64,000 nt of DNA from Steromphala cineraria (Eukaryota > Mollusca > Gastropoda > Trochida > Trochidae): NCBI GenBank assembly GCA_916613615.1, contig OU744735.1, positions 43,180,468 through 43,244,467 of the forward strand. The letters are read 5' to 3'. The notes beneath the pieces were generated by a model. The model saw only the letters and a list, made by a program, of their open reading frames with translations, ran no database searches and was not told where the DNA came from. A program made the position numbers and the translations under genes. Positions 22,216 through 35,000 of this stretch are shown here, in pieces (the stretch's first letter is position 1; each line of letters starts with the position of its first letter).

Positions 22216-23094
22216 ACCAAGCGCGAAGCATTAACGCCTGGGGATTCTTGTGAACCCGCCCGCTCGGTCTGCTCGACAGAAGATCCCACCTCAGGGGGAG
22301 AGGAATCGGGTCTTGGCGGCACATCCTTCGGAGGGGAACGTACCAGGCCCTGGCTGGCCACAACGGTGCTACCAACAAAAGTTGAAGAACCCGAGTCTCC
22401 TATATCTTCACCACCACGAGGTTCAGGATGGTGGGAGGGGGATAGGCGTAGGCAACCATCCCCTCCCATCCTAACGAAAGCGCATCGAGAGCCCACGCGG
22501 TAGGGTCTGGTACAGGAGACACGTACGTCGGCAACTGGTGGTTGAGCCGCGTCGCGAAGAGGTCTATGTGAGGCTTGCCGAACCTCAGGCACAGACTCTC
22601 GAACATTCTCGGGTGCAACATCCACTCCGTAGATGGAGGTTGGTCCGGGCGAGACAAGGCGTCCGCAAGGACGTTCTTGGCTCCCGGGATGTGCACTGCG
22701 CGGAGAGAGAGTCCGAGACTGTCCACTAGGCGAAACAGCTCCATCACCAGTTGCAGAGTCTGCTTTGGTCGAGCCTTGTTTGTTGATGGCCCAGGCCGCC
22801 GCTGAGCTGTCCGTGTGAACACACAGGACCTGCATGTGCAGCCGACCTGGCCAATGATCGATTGACAGACGAATGGCGTCCAGCTCTAAGACGTTGATGT
22901 GGCGGCTCACCTGAGCTGCCGACCACACCCCCGCCGTCTGTTCCACATCGAGATGGGCTCCCCACCCTTGGGTGGAGGCGTCCACAAATAGGTGACACGT
23001 TGCTGGTGGTTCCCTGAGGGGAACCCCGACCAACACGTTGGACTCCTGCTGCCACCAGGAGAGGTGACGTCTGACTCCCGGAGGTATGGAGAAG
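22216..23094 (-). pseudogene. DIRS RNase H and downstream domain, copy A (broken)
   Basis: HLFVDASTQGWGAHLDVEQ, INVLELDAIRLSIDHW, HTDSSAAAWAINKQGS and HIPGAKNVLADALSR are the RNase H motifs, followed by LFATRLNHQLPTYVSPVPD. Relative to copy B, 5 bp are missing near 22,756 (after STKADS), shifting the frame inside RNase H. The RT is absent owing to the 5' truncation. Confidence 0.8.
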
Positions 23095-26030
23095 TTCCGT
23101 ATATCACTAGAAGTCAACGCAATGCTTTTCATGAACGCCAATATTTTTCGACTGGCGCCAAACATTTCGCATTTGACCCCGATTTATACACAATGATTTT
23201 CGAGGCTTTGTAAAACTTTCGATAGATTTACCACGATGACCAAGAAAGTTAGTTTTTACTGAACATCTTGAGGATCGATTAATACCAAGAATAATGTATA
23301 TATATTTCAGATACTTTTTGAGGTAGTATTCTGGTATTTTGTCATTATTAGCGTTTTTTACAAGGTAAGCTATCAAAACGTTACCACGAAGTGTCGAGTA
23401 AGATAACATAACAGTTTACGTAATATATGCAGGATGGTCTTTATACATATCTATCATAAAGAAATCATCAATAATTTGCATATATGTTCCAATAAGCGTT
23501 ATGAACAATCCTATATATTTATTTTACTTGATTTAAGATATTTTGTTCCTTATGTAGCTTATATGACGACAATGGTGTTAAAACCAAAGACGCGTCAATA
23601 TTGAGTTTTTCAGTTGGACGACTCTGATACTGATAATTATGTTTGTTCATAATATATTGCTTAAAGCTACTTAACAATTGGATATCAGTCGCTAGTGAGT
23701 TCAAACTTACAAGTATTTAACTTGTTTTGTTTTTCTGACCAAATCCTTGAATGAAAGAGATAAAGTGAACAGGTCAAACGAAGAAATGCGGAGAACAACT
23801 GCAACTCTGAATAATCTTATTGTTATGGAAGAAACGAGAAGTTAAAGAGCCATTGTCCGTGATTTTTCCGATAGTTTTGCTTTGAAACGATTGAGATTGG
23901 CATAGTTAATTATATAAAATAAAAACAGCTAACATAAGTATCTCCAAATTCTACTTATATGAAAAATTCTTCTTCAATGAAAATCTTTAGCCAGCTATCG
24001 TGGAAGCCAAATTGATACGTCCAATTTACATGAATACTAGTTAAAAACCTATCAAAGATTATCAAATCTAAACTGTCATTCTAACCGCTGCAGTTTCCAA
24101 AATTACGTTTGACTGATTGACGGGCGTCGTTGTCCGGTTTTCGATCATTTTCATGACTTCGAACCTTCCTTATGTTGCTATTCAACGTCGATTGGCTCTA
24201 AAATGATAAATATCTCTCAATCAAATGACACCATTTACAGAGTTTCGCATATATGACCATGAACAGTTCACGGTGTGGCTCTTTAAACTCATCCGACCAC
24301 GGTTTATTTTTGCTAAAAAATGGATCTAAAGTGTAGGATAACAAATGTTATCAGTTGCAAAAGCATCAAGATGTTAACGGTTTATGGTAAGTTTTACTTT
24401 CGATGTTTGTACATTGATGTTCTTGTTTTCGTCATTGATGTAAAAATAGAGCCAATACCTCTGTAGCTTATCAGGATTCATATTTAATGTTGCTTTAGGG
24501 TGTCGCCATTGTGGATCCTCCTGTAGTAGGAACAACAGGATCACCAAAGCTATAAATATTAATGCTCACTAGTCAAGGAGTCTAAACACAAGGTTTAAGT
24601 TGATAGGCTTTTTGGTTTTAGAGAAGAATATTAAAATAAGGTTTAATGGTGTGGCCTCTGTGACCCTAATTAGGGACCACAGGGTCATCGAAGCTATAAA
24701 TTATAATTCAATCCAGTCAAGAAGTCTGTACACAAAGTTTCAGCTTTCTAGGCTTTATGCTTCTGACGATATTTTAAGAGCATCGCCCCTGTGGCCATCA
24801 TTAGGGTCACAAAAGTTATGAATCATAATCCTCACTCCTCAAGGACACAAATGTTCAGCTTTCTAGGTCTTATTGTTTCTTGAGAAGAAGATCAAAAGAG
24901 GTTTCCAGGGCTCGGCCCCTGTGACCCTTATTAGGGGCCTCAGGGTCACCAAAGCTATAAATTATGATCTGACCTAGTCAAGCAGTCTGTACTTAAACTT
25001 TCAACTTTTTAGGCCTAATGCTTCTAGAGAAGAAGTCGAAAATGCAAAAGATTTTGGACAGGGGGAAATTCTTATTGTAAAAATCACGACTTGTCGGAAT
25101 AAAGTATGTTTACTCTTTCATCAGATATGGAGTAATTGTATACCCAAAAAAAGGTCGTAATGTTAACAAGTGGCACAAAACAGTCGTCGTCCTGAAACCT
25201 TACTGTTCTTATCTTAGCGTTTTCCACATGTCCTTCGAAGACTTAAAAGCCTCATTTCGAATACGTTTCTAATTAAATTCAAACTTATCTCCCTCTGATA
25301 TATACGTATGATGCTTCTTGATGTGTTGTTTTGATTCTGGACAAACAGAACTTTTTTCCGTCGAAAATAGATAAATTAAGGTAAATAAAAGATTACGAGG
25401 TTTATTTAACCCATGACATGGGGTGTTGAAAAGCAATACTGCAAGCTGAAAATATGGAAAAAAGTTTTTATAAATTTGTTGAAATGCCTCTAAAAACTGG
25501 TGTGAAGTAGTAAAACAAGTTTTTAAATGGATAGTAACTTATTTTGTTGCATGAAATGGGACATTTATCAAGTAAGCATTAAGCAAGGTATGCTTGAGTG
25601 TTTGATAGATCTCATACATAGACGCGGATACAGTTTTCCACTTGGTATCTCAGAAAAACAATGATATTTGAACTGTTTAGGTATCCTAGTATATGCATTA
25701 AAAGTTAACATCAACAAAGGAAAACGATCAGTCATAAACCTTCTTTAGCATCTATGAAACGGTGATGCTTTTTGCACTTTTGCAATCACGCAAAGTCTGT
25801 CTTGTCCAACCAGGTAGTCCATCTGGTTTTGCAACCAAGTTGCTAACAACAATGCTACTTTTCCAGTATCTGAATATAACTACCTTATCATTGAAACTTT
25901 TACATTTGATACAAATTATGAAATCAATTCAAAACATCGTTGATCCTCTTTCAGCCTCAATAAACGACGATCACCGTGTTAGCACCATCCAACTAGAGGT
26001 CAGTTTTCCCAGATGAGTTTTAACATCATG
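23095..26030. other. Spacer between DIRS copy A and HSP70 copy B
   Basis: Noncoding, nearly identical to 45,418-48,592. 24,480-25,050 is a set of three to four divergent tandem monomers of about 140 bp (GGGACCACAGGGTCATCGAA, then TTCAGCTTTCTAGGC), a family also at 5,130-5,400 in the other orientation. The CAGTTTCCAAAATTAC site at 24,091 is the empty target of the MITE in unit B. 25,740-26,030 probably contains the 3' UTR of HSP70 copy B. Confidence 0.6.
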
Positions 26031-29000
26031 CTAATTCAGGGCCATACCCTTGCAGAACATTTTGAACTTTTCAATGTGATCTTCATCAAGGTGCTTCTTC
26101 AGTACGCTGAGAAGATAACGTCTTCTATCATCAAAATTAACAGCATTCAGGTTTCCGCTTCTTGAATACCATCTTTTCTCAGCCGAGAGAATGTTCAATG
26201 TTCTTTCAGACTCAGTTTCAAAAACATACAGAGAACCATATAAACATCTCGAGTACAAATCGTCAGCAACTTCTCTCCTGCAATGGTCTCTTTCCTTGGG
26301 CAGCAGCCACTCATCCCATCTGTTCATCAGTCGTGCAATATCCTCTCCCTGGAGCACGTTCTTTGGAACAAGGGAGATAATACTCTTCCAGTTTCCAAAC
26401 AGCTCTTTACCATACACCTCTAAAAAGCCATCAGCTGCCAATTGATAATTCACTTCCAGGAATTCGTCACCCTTTCTTCTTCTTGTGGATCCACCATGCA
26501 TATTTAGTTCAAACATGATAAGGTTTTCGCCAGGAACATCGCCCTCGAAGAAGGTCGTACGAGCCGTGTCCTGGTGATCGACGCTTGCAACATATCGTTT
26601 CACTGTCTGTACCAGCAGTGGATGGAATCGACGAAAGACAGTTACGTTCCCATCCTTTACTGTCAACCCTATTGCATGTGATGACACGTCCAGAAGTATT
26701 GGAGATCCCATACCTCCCGCGAGAACAGCTGCGTATGCTGCAGTTCCAAGAGCTTTAGTCTCGCCTGGGGTTGCCTCCCCTTGAACAACATTCTGTAATT
26801 GATCAATATGACAACAAATTAAGTGGAATGAAAATTGGAGCCTTAATTATATTCTCTAGTTTTAGGCCAGTTTTAATTCTTATTGTTCACTTTCTAACAT
26901 TTTCAATCAAGAGAAATTAATTTGGGACTTTAAACTTTCACTTCGCCGGGAGTTGTCTCCCTTTGAACGTTACTGTAATTGATCAAAATAACAGTAAAAC
27001 GTGGTGAAATGAAAAGTCGAAGTCTAGATTCTATTCTCTACTTTTCAAGTCAACATGTTTTCACAGAATAGCAAGAGTATGGGAGAAACAGAAGGTTTGA
27101 TATAATTATATAAGGAAAACAGGTTTGAAGAAATACCGATACTAACCAGTCTTGGAAAGTATTTCTGGATAGTTTCCTGAACCCCGATTATCCGGACACC
27201 GCCCCCAAGCAGAAGGATGTCCTTCACTTTGATGTTGTCAACCTTTGCATGTGCCAACATTGCCTTTATGTGAGTCCAGGTTCTGTCTAGCACCTCCTAC
27301 AAAACGTTAACGTTAACGTTTATAGAATGATGATCCATTCAAAATATTGATTTTTCATCATCCTACTACACCAAGAATTGACTCGTGCCGCTAATTACCG
27401 AAGTAAAACAGATTTCCCCTGAACGAAGCACTGAGGTGATCGGTAGTCCTTAACCTTGTGTTAACTAAGTGCAATTTTAAAGAATTAGAGTTAAGATCAA
27501 CCTTAGGAAAGGTAATTTGTAACAATTACATTCCTAAAGAGTTGCAAGTAAAATTGAAAAGAAACTTTATCATAATATTTACCTCACAAAGCTCCATAAA
27601 TTTCCTAAGTGTTAACTCTTCTTGAAGAACCATTTTTCCATTCGGGGCCTCAACACTGATAGTTACACTCCGAGTCCCTTTAATGCTGAACTCCAAGACA
27701 GCTCGCTCTACCTCCCGTCTTAGCCTCTGTATCAGCATGGGACTCTTCCTCATGATGTTGGCGTCACCACGATGTAACATAAAGTGGTACATTACCCGAT
27801 GGACAAGATCCACGGCTCCTGAAACGAAATGATTGCTTTAAATTTGTTCCACATAGCACCATACAAGAATCAAGACATATCGACTCGAAATTATCAGAAT
27901 CTCAATCACACCAACACACCACTAGTATGCACGTCCAACTCATCCATGGTTCTAATAAATCTTTCAAAACATCGAAAAGCACACATACCCCAAAATAACT
28001 ATTGGGCAATACAGTATTCATTGTGTATTTCAGACTTTGAAATAACAACACGCACGTTCAGGAGAACATTTGTTTTCTGACAGCACAACCGTAACAACAA
28101 CAGCACACAATTTCATTCCATTCCAAGTTGAAAACCTTGAAGCAAAAGACATGTGTAATAAGGATGGGTATCGTTCCTCATTTCTATATTGCAATATATT
28201 GCGATACAGAAAAGCGTATTGCGATACGTATTGCAATATATTGGTACTTTTTAAACTCAAGAATTTGCATACTATCTTGTCTAAATGTGAGCGTAAAGAA
28301 CATCATCATTGCTCATCTATAAGTTGTTTTGGATAGGGATAGTTTTCAAGCACTGTTTATAGTGCTTATGATCTGTTAACATTTTTTAGATAATTTCACA
28401 ACACAACTAACCACTTTGTTTAGCATTTTCTAGTAAGATCATGTTTTATTTGGTTAAGATTTTTTTGCAATTTGAGATGGAAATTGCTCATTCGATATAT
28501 TAGATCTTGTTGTATATTGTACCGATTCGTATCATGTTGTTCCTGTATTGTAATATACCGGTATATCAATAAAACCGCGCATCCTTAATGTGTAATCATA
28601 ATCTGGCATTGGACACAAATGAACAAGTTAACATTTCCTGAGTTATGAAAAGGAAGGTTTGATAGTCATGATGTCAAGAGCTGGTAAAACTTGATCCCTG
28701 TATTTTCGAGCCTTCTGGTCGCCACAGGTCTCATTTTCAAATCGCATCACATCTCCTAACCTTTTAACATATTTAATGGTATGGACTTGTTGAACACAGT
28801 GCTTCAAGTTCACAGAAACATCATTTCTGTTTTTCCCTGGCCCCTGATGATTGATGTCTGTACCAGCAGTGGATGGAATCAACAAAAGACAGCATCCCAT
28901 CCATTAGTGTCAACCCTATTGCATGTGACGACACGTCCAGGAGTATTGGAGATCACATGTCTTCCTGTACTTGGATTTCCATATTGTCTTTGTTGTTAAA

Positions 29001-32000
29001 TTATTGTCTCTCATCATATTAGGTGTCCTACTTTCGTTGTTGATGATGACAAAACGTTTTTCCAGATTAATTGATCGACCAATCATTGTCTTTTCTGTTG
29101 TACAACTGCGTATCTTAAATTTGTTCACTTACCTGCGTTTTTAGTGCAAATATCATGTAATTTGTAATGTCTTTGGGGCATCCTAACAATGCCAAAACGA
29201 AACGGATAATTTTGAAATTTGAGTACATAAGATAACATTCAGTTTGCGTTAAGATAACCGTAACTAATTTGGCAGGACATTGGAATGACCAGGGGTTCTT
29301 TTCTCTACTAAACCCTTCATTAGTGATCAACAGCTTAAGACCTATTAAGACATATTTGTTCCTTAATTAAATGCATTAATACAATGTAATTGTACTAATT
29401 TAAGAACATCTGAATTTCACAAATATGACCCCATCTGTCTATTTAATCATGCCAAATATCTAAATTCAGTACCAGTGACAAGACGATCCCGAAATATGGT
29501 TTGGTAATGATTATCTTACTAATGGATAATTGGTTGTCCCTTGTAGGTGGTCCTGGAGTTGTTTTATGGATGTCAAAATGAAACCCAATTTACATGATAT
29601 TAGCATTAAGATACACAAGCAAGTGAAGAAACTTAAGATACGCAGCTGTATGGTCTGTATTTCAATGTCTATGAAGTTGTTTGATCAAGTTCATTCCTGT
29701 GAAGCAAAGGCTGTGGTTTGAGCTCCTTGTCTGGCTACTCGACCAGCTATTTTTCCTAAATGGAGTTCATTTCAATCGAAATGCATAACCTCAGAAATTT
29801 CAGATAAAGCTTGCAAACTTTATTAAGGCGTATGCAAAACTAAAATTTTATTCACATAGGTGTCATATTGTCTGAGAAATTTGGTCCCACTTGGAGCATC
29901 AGACCTGTCAATCGCTCAAACTCAACCTGCAGAATCAACTGTCATAGCCCAGTCTAAAATAATTAATGAAAGTGGCTTTTAAACTCGATCAAGAGTATCA
30001 ACAGGTGTATCAAGAACCGAATTTTCATTTATCTAGGTGTCATAGTTCACTTGTCCCCATTTGAACAACAGACCTGTTTATTGCTCTAAGCCCAAAAGCA
30101 GAATCAAGGGCCATAACTCTGTCAAAAATAATATTTCGGTTATGGCATTCGAACTCGATCAAAGGTGTATCCAAAACCAAACTTCCACTCCCCATTGCAC
30201 AACATACCTTTATATATATTCTTTATTACAGAAATAGTGTAGGCCATCGGCCCATGACTACATTTGTCGACGTGTACAGTCTTTCGGTGTTACAATTTTC
30301 AGCTGACAATGTTCAGGGAAACTTCAGCATAGCATTATAAATATACATAGATAAGTTTCTTATTAAGTTACAAGTTAAAGTTGACATTAAAATATTAAAC
30401 TTTGACATTGTTGGAAATTCATAATATTTGATAGGTATATACTTTTGTCTAAGCTCCTTATATGTATGATAACATACATGTACAACAAGTTTAAAAAAAG
30501 TGAAGTTTCCATTGAAACGACAAAAAAAATGAAAAATTAAAACTTGGTCCAAACTCAAGAAAGGTTACGGTTAACAAGTGTGCAAAGTTTTGTTTATCTA
30601 GACCTCACTGTGTTTGAACGGAAAGGACATGCGGAAGGACGCACGGAAGGACACAACCACAATTTTCATAACCATCACCATGAAATCCCAATAATGACTA
30701 TCTGCACAACCGCGTCAGCCACCACAACCGTCACAAAACCCCTTTTGCAACTTCAAGTGATTTAAAACTGCCTACCAGTATCCCTTGTTCCGTTGGTTGC
30801 AGCCGCCCCCACGCTTCCAGAAGTGAGAGTTACAAGAGACACCTCACAAGCACCTGCTCCCAGATAGTAGACTAGTATTTCCTTATCTTCCAACCTAGAG
30901 AGTTCCTTACTTCCGGTTGACACGAAACCAGCTGCAGAGACGGTCCTGAAAGATTTACATTCCTGTTTGTGTTTGTCTAGGCTGAAAAGGCATCATATTC
31001 TCGATTCCTGAAAGCGTTATATTCTTTTGAATATGGTTATGCATCGCAAACAAAGAAACTGAAGATATGTAACTATCCATTGCAGCACTTCCTTAGCCAA
31101 ATGGATTATTTCAGGCGTTATCATCCTTTTTTTTCATTCTGACGTTACTCACGGCGTGTTGTGTATCCGCTGAGCCCTGATCCCTGCTATCATGGCGGCG
31201 TCCTTGACCGCATGTCGCTGACTCTGTAGAAACATAGCCGGGACACTCAGCACAGCGCAGTCCACAGATTTCTGTTTGCAAGAAAAATGTATTATAAATC
31301 AAAGATGTATTTATTATATTCTGCAACTAATTTCAACCTTATGCATTCCTTCATTTATAAAAGCCAAACTGCTTTGCATGAGATATTTAAAACACCATAT
31401 AAGTGTCATGGAAAGTGCTATGAAAATGGTAACCAAGCATCATCGAGATCAGTGTGAATCATTCGTGGAACTTGAACTTGTTGAACACGCATTCCTCAAG
31501 AAAAATCAGGCCGCGACTTCAGCACGGCAGGTGTTTGGTGGTAAGACACCAGTCATACAGGATATTATATGAGTGTCCATGACATACTATGTTTACGACA
31601 CGAGTGGCTTAATATTAGTATTCCCCTAGCGAGAGCGAGGGATATACTGATATTTAGGCACGAGGGTCGTAAACATAGTATGTCATGGGCACGAATATAA
31701 TATTCTGTTTATTACCGTAGTCCAAAAATTAAAGAAAATACTCAAAACCAACATCTTTGCCACCGCCGACCCTTAATTGTGACGTCATAGGTGAACCGTG
31801 ACGTCAAAGCACTGTTTTTTACGTGACGTCACAATGAAAACGTGATATTTTGCACTAGGGCAACATATGAAAAATAGTAACCTCGGTATGACTGCCCTCG
31901 TAGGTAATACTTATTTATATATCCAGGAACCCGTCGCACAAAACACTTATATGACCTTTAGTCACTAAAGTAACCTTAGTGTAATGTTAAAGGGTGGCAC

Positions 32001-35000
32001 TAATGTTGACCTTCGTGTTAAGTCGTTTTGTGCACAAAAAAACAGACCTAAAGATCTCGAAGTGACCAGAGAGAAGCCAGGAAAGGTGTATTATTGTAGA
32101 TATTAGCTTTTTTCTTCAATTTACAAATCATATATTTAATAAATCATGGAAACCAGCGGTTCGTAACTCTTCGGTCCACCAGCCTCTGATGTTAAACGAA
32201 TACCAATTTGAAAGCTTCCACCTTACCTTCAAAAAGTTCTCCGCGTCAACTTTCAGCTTCCTAATGATGAGTGCTACAATCTCTTCTGGAGTGAAGAAGT
32301 CCGCCTCCTGCCCAACCCTCAAGCTGAGCCGCACCCCCTTCTGGGGCCCCGGGATGATGTTGAAGGGATAGAACTTCTTCTGGTTTTTGATGAAGCTGTC
32401 CTTGAACTTCCTGCCCAGGAATCGCATAGCATGAAAGACGACATTGTTTGGTTTAGTGGTGAGTTGGGCTTTAGCTTCATCTCCTACCACCGGCTCCTTG
32501 TTGTCGTTGAAGTAGACGTAGGATGGTGTCTTCAAGTTGCCATACTCGTTTGGTATGCGCACAAGAGAACCGTTGATGTAAGCGGCGATGCTGGGAAAAT
32601 AAGTAAATGCATCTTGGACCTTCTTTATAAATTATTGCCATAAGTCTGCTTTCAGTTGGCGGGGCTTTAAAGGGACCCGCCGTCCCCAACACAAATGGCC
32701 TTCGGCCCGTGCTGAGAAGCCTGCTCATTATTGAGCTGAGCTACGCTTTACCGCTGAGATGCGGAGAAGAGAGCGGTTTAGGGTTCGCTTTTCTTTAGGG
32801 GAATCCCCTCGTTAATCATGCGCGCTGATTGGTTAATAATACATCCACTACTTTTGACATATATTGTATTGGGCGAGACTGTAATAAATAATATATCTCT
32901 CTCTATATATATATATAACGTTTTAGTTTCGTAAGAGTATTTTAATTTTAATATCCAAACGAATGCGCTTGCCAAGACATTGTAAGTTTTCAAGTTTCGC
33001 TAATGACTGGAGTATTGACAAAGCGTCATGAAACTTACTCAGTGAAACAATGCTAAGGATTTTCTTATTCTGATAAAAAAAAAATTTAATTATGCTATTT
33101 TCATACAATCTCAATTGATGTCTGAATCACATGACAACGGTAAAGTGTTTTTAAAAGGAAATTGTATACAAACAGTATTGTCTGTATATCATGAACGCCT
33201 TTGCTAGGAAAAAGAGTAACAGGAAAAAAAGTAACAGTTTTTTGTATTGTTTTTTATTTCATGAGTTTAATATAATTGTGTAATGTAACGGTATGTAATA
33301 TAATTGCTTCCATATATTTCTTTATTGAATATATGTTACAGTACTTACAGTACAGTATTTCATTGTAAAATAGGAATACATTTTATGTAATAATTTTAGT
33401 ATATGATGATAAATGATGATAGTAAATGAGTGAGGCCAGTCCAAATGATCAATTAAGGGAGAGTATTATGTCGATGTAATTGAGCAGGTGAGAAGGAAAC
33501 AGTATATACCAATGTAATTATGTTGTTTTAAGTAATAAGTACCTTTGATGTTAAATGTGATGTTAAGTGTGATAATCCTCTTTAATGACAAGATTATCAA
33601 CACTAATCCTAATATATTTCAAACTCAATTTCCTACTAAAGAGTTTCTTTATATAAGAAGTGTTACTTTTTTTCCTGTTACTTTTTTTCCGTTACTTTTT
33701 TTCCTGTTACCTTTTTTCCTGTTACTTTTTTTCCTACATTCCTTTATTTAGAGTCCTCTTTGTTTAAATCACCACAAAATGTTATATATCTGTTTATATC
33801 GGAGTAGTATAACCATTAAAAAAAAAACGCTCCAAAAACAAGATAAGGAACATGTCATGGTTTATTTACAAAATATGTGTATTTGGCTATTGTTTGTTTA
33901 ATTATTTCAAATTAGGAAATAAACATGTTTCAATTTAGTTCAATTTATAAAACACTTAATTGTATTAACAAGTTGTGATACAAATGTTTTTGAAAAGTTT
34001 GTTTAAAAAGTTATCAAATTGAAGAATAATTTCTTTCTAGTGTAAAATATGAAGATAATCAATCATTAAACAAACAAAAATTCTAAAAAAATACCATTCA
34101 ACTTCATTGGATAGTTTATACTAAGAAAGGACACGGGAATTTTCTATTAAGCTACGTATTCTATTTGCTACAAATGATTGGCGAAACCTGCGTCTATACG
34201 GTAGTGAAGAGTAACAGTGTGGGTTAAATCATTTTTCAATTAATTTGGTTTCATCTAGCTGATGCCGTAGACAACTTCAAAATGAGGCATACCAAATAAT
34301 TAACATTTGAAAACCTACATGTAAACATTTAAACGGATCCCTTAGCTTTTAGATTTTCACAATTTATTGTGTTTGTGTTCAGATTTATGAATCGTGAATA
34401 AGAGTGGATACTCAAATAAGCGTTGTACAGCCCGTTCGCCAATTGTTTGTGTTTATTGTTTTAAAAAAAAACAATGTTTAAACCAATCACTTTATAAAAA
34501 CGTTGCTGCTCATAATAACTGCCGAGACATCTAATAGATAGGAAAGGTAAGAGGTTTGGAAATTGAAACAATTTTGTCATCTATTCATTTTGTTTTGTGA
34601 TTTTTCATGGTTAAATAACATCGTTTTGAATATGTGTGATACACTGAACAGCCTGAAATAACACTTGATATAACGGGGAACTGTCATTTGATGTTGTGTA
34701 TTATGGAGCCGGATGTAACAGATAACAGGTGTGAGACGTCAGTTTATTGACGTCCAGTGACTCTAGTCATGTGTCGTAACAGGTCATATAACTGCCGGGT
34801 CACTGTTTGATGGCGCCATCCTGTCTGGTTGATTGGACAATGGATACACATACAAGACATATACAAGACAATTGCCGCCAATTAAACGTTATTTCAATCC
34901 CCGACAGAATGTCTAGCTTTCAGAACCAAATGAGGCTGTAGAACATTATATCTGACTAATGAAAATCAGTAGGTGAACGTTTCATCGTCCGCAACAAATT

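Larger units (their letters stand above)
20852..23094 (-). mobile_element. DIRS-like retrotransposon remnant, copy A
   Basis: Minus-strand element lying from the left terminal repeat (TATTTAATATACTCTCCTCG, 20,855) to an abrupt 5' truncation after GGAGGTATGGAGAAG. It retains the RNase H region, the downstream DLFATRLNHQ region and a tyrosine recombinase, and lacks gag and the RT fingers and palm. Copy B is truncated at exactly the same base (45,417), so the truncation is ancestral to both. Beyond the junction the frame runs by chance into MFGASRKILAF. Confidence 0.85.

Noticed and set aside
22177..22818. Plus-strand frames across the DIRS copies
   Set aside because: Antisense shadows of GC-rich RNase H and recombinase sequence.
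32700..32780. tRNA-like segment (TAGCTCAGCTC on minus)
   Set aside because: It has A-box resemblance only, lies inside the terminal region of the TTAA element, and no B box or acceptor stem was found.
33545..33751. Phenylalanine-rich small protein
   Set aside because: Translation of the reiterated MITE terminus GTTACTTTTTTTCC.
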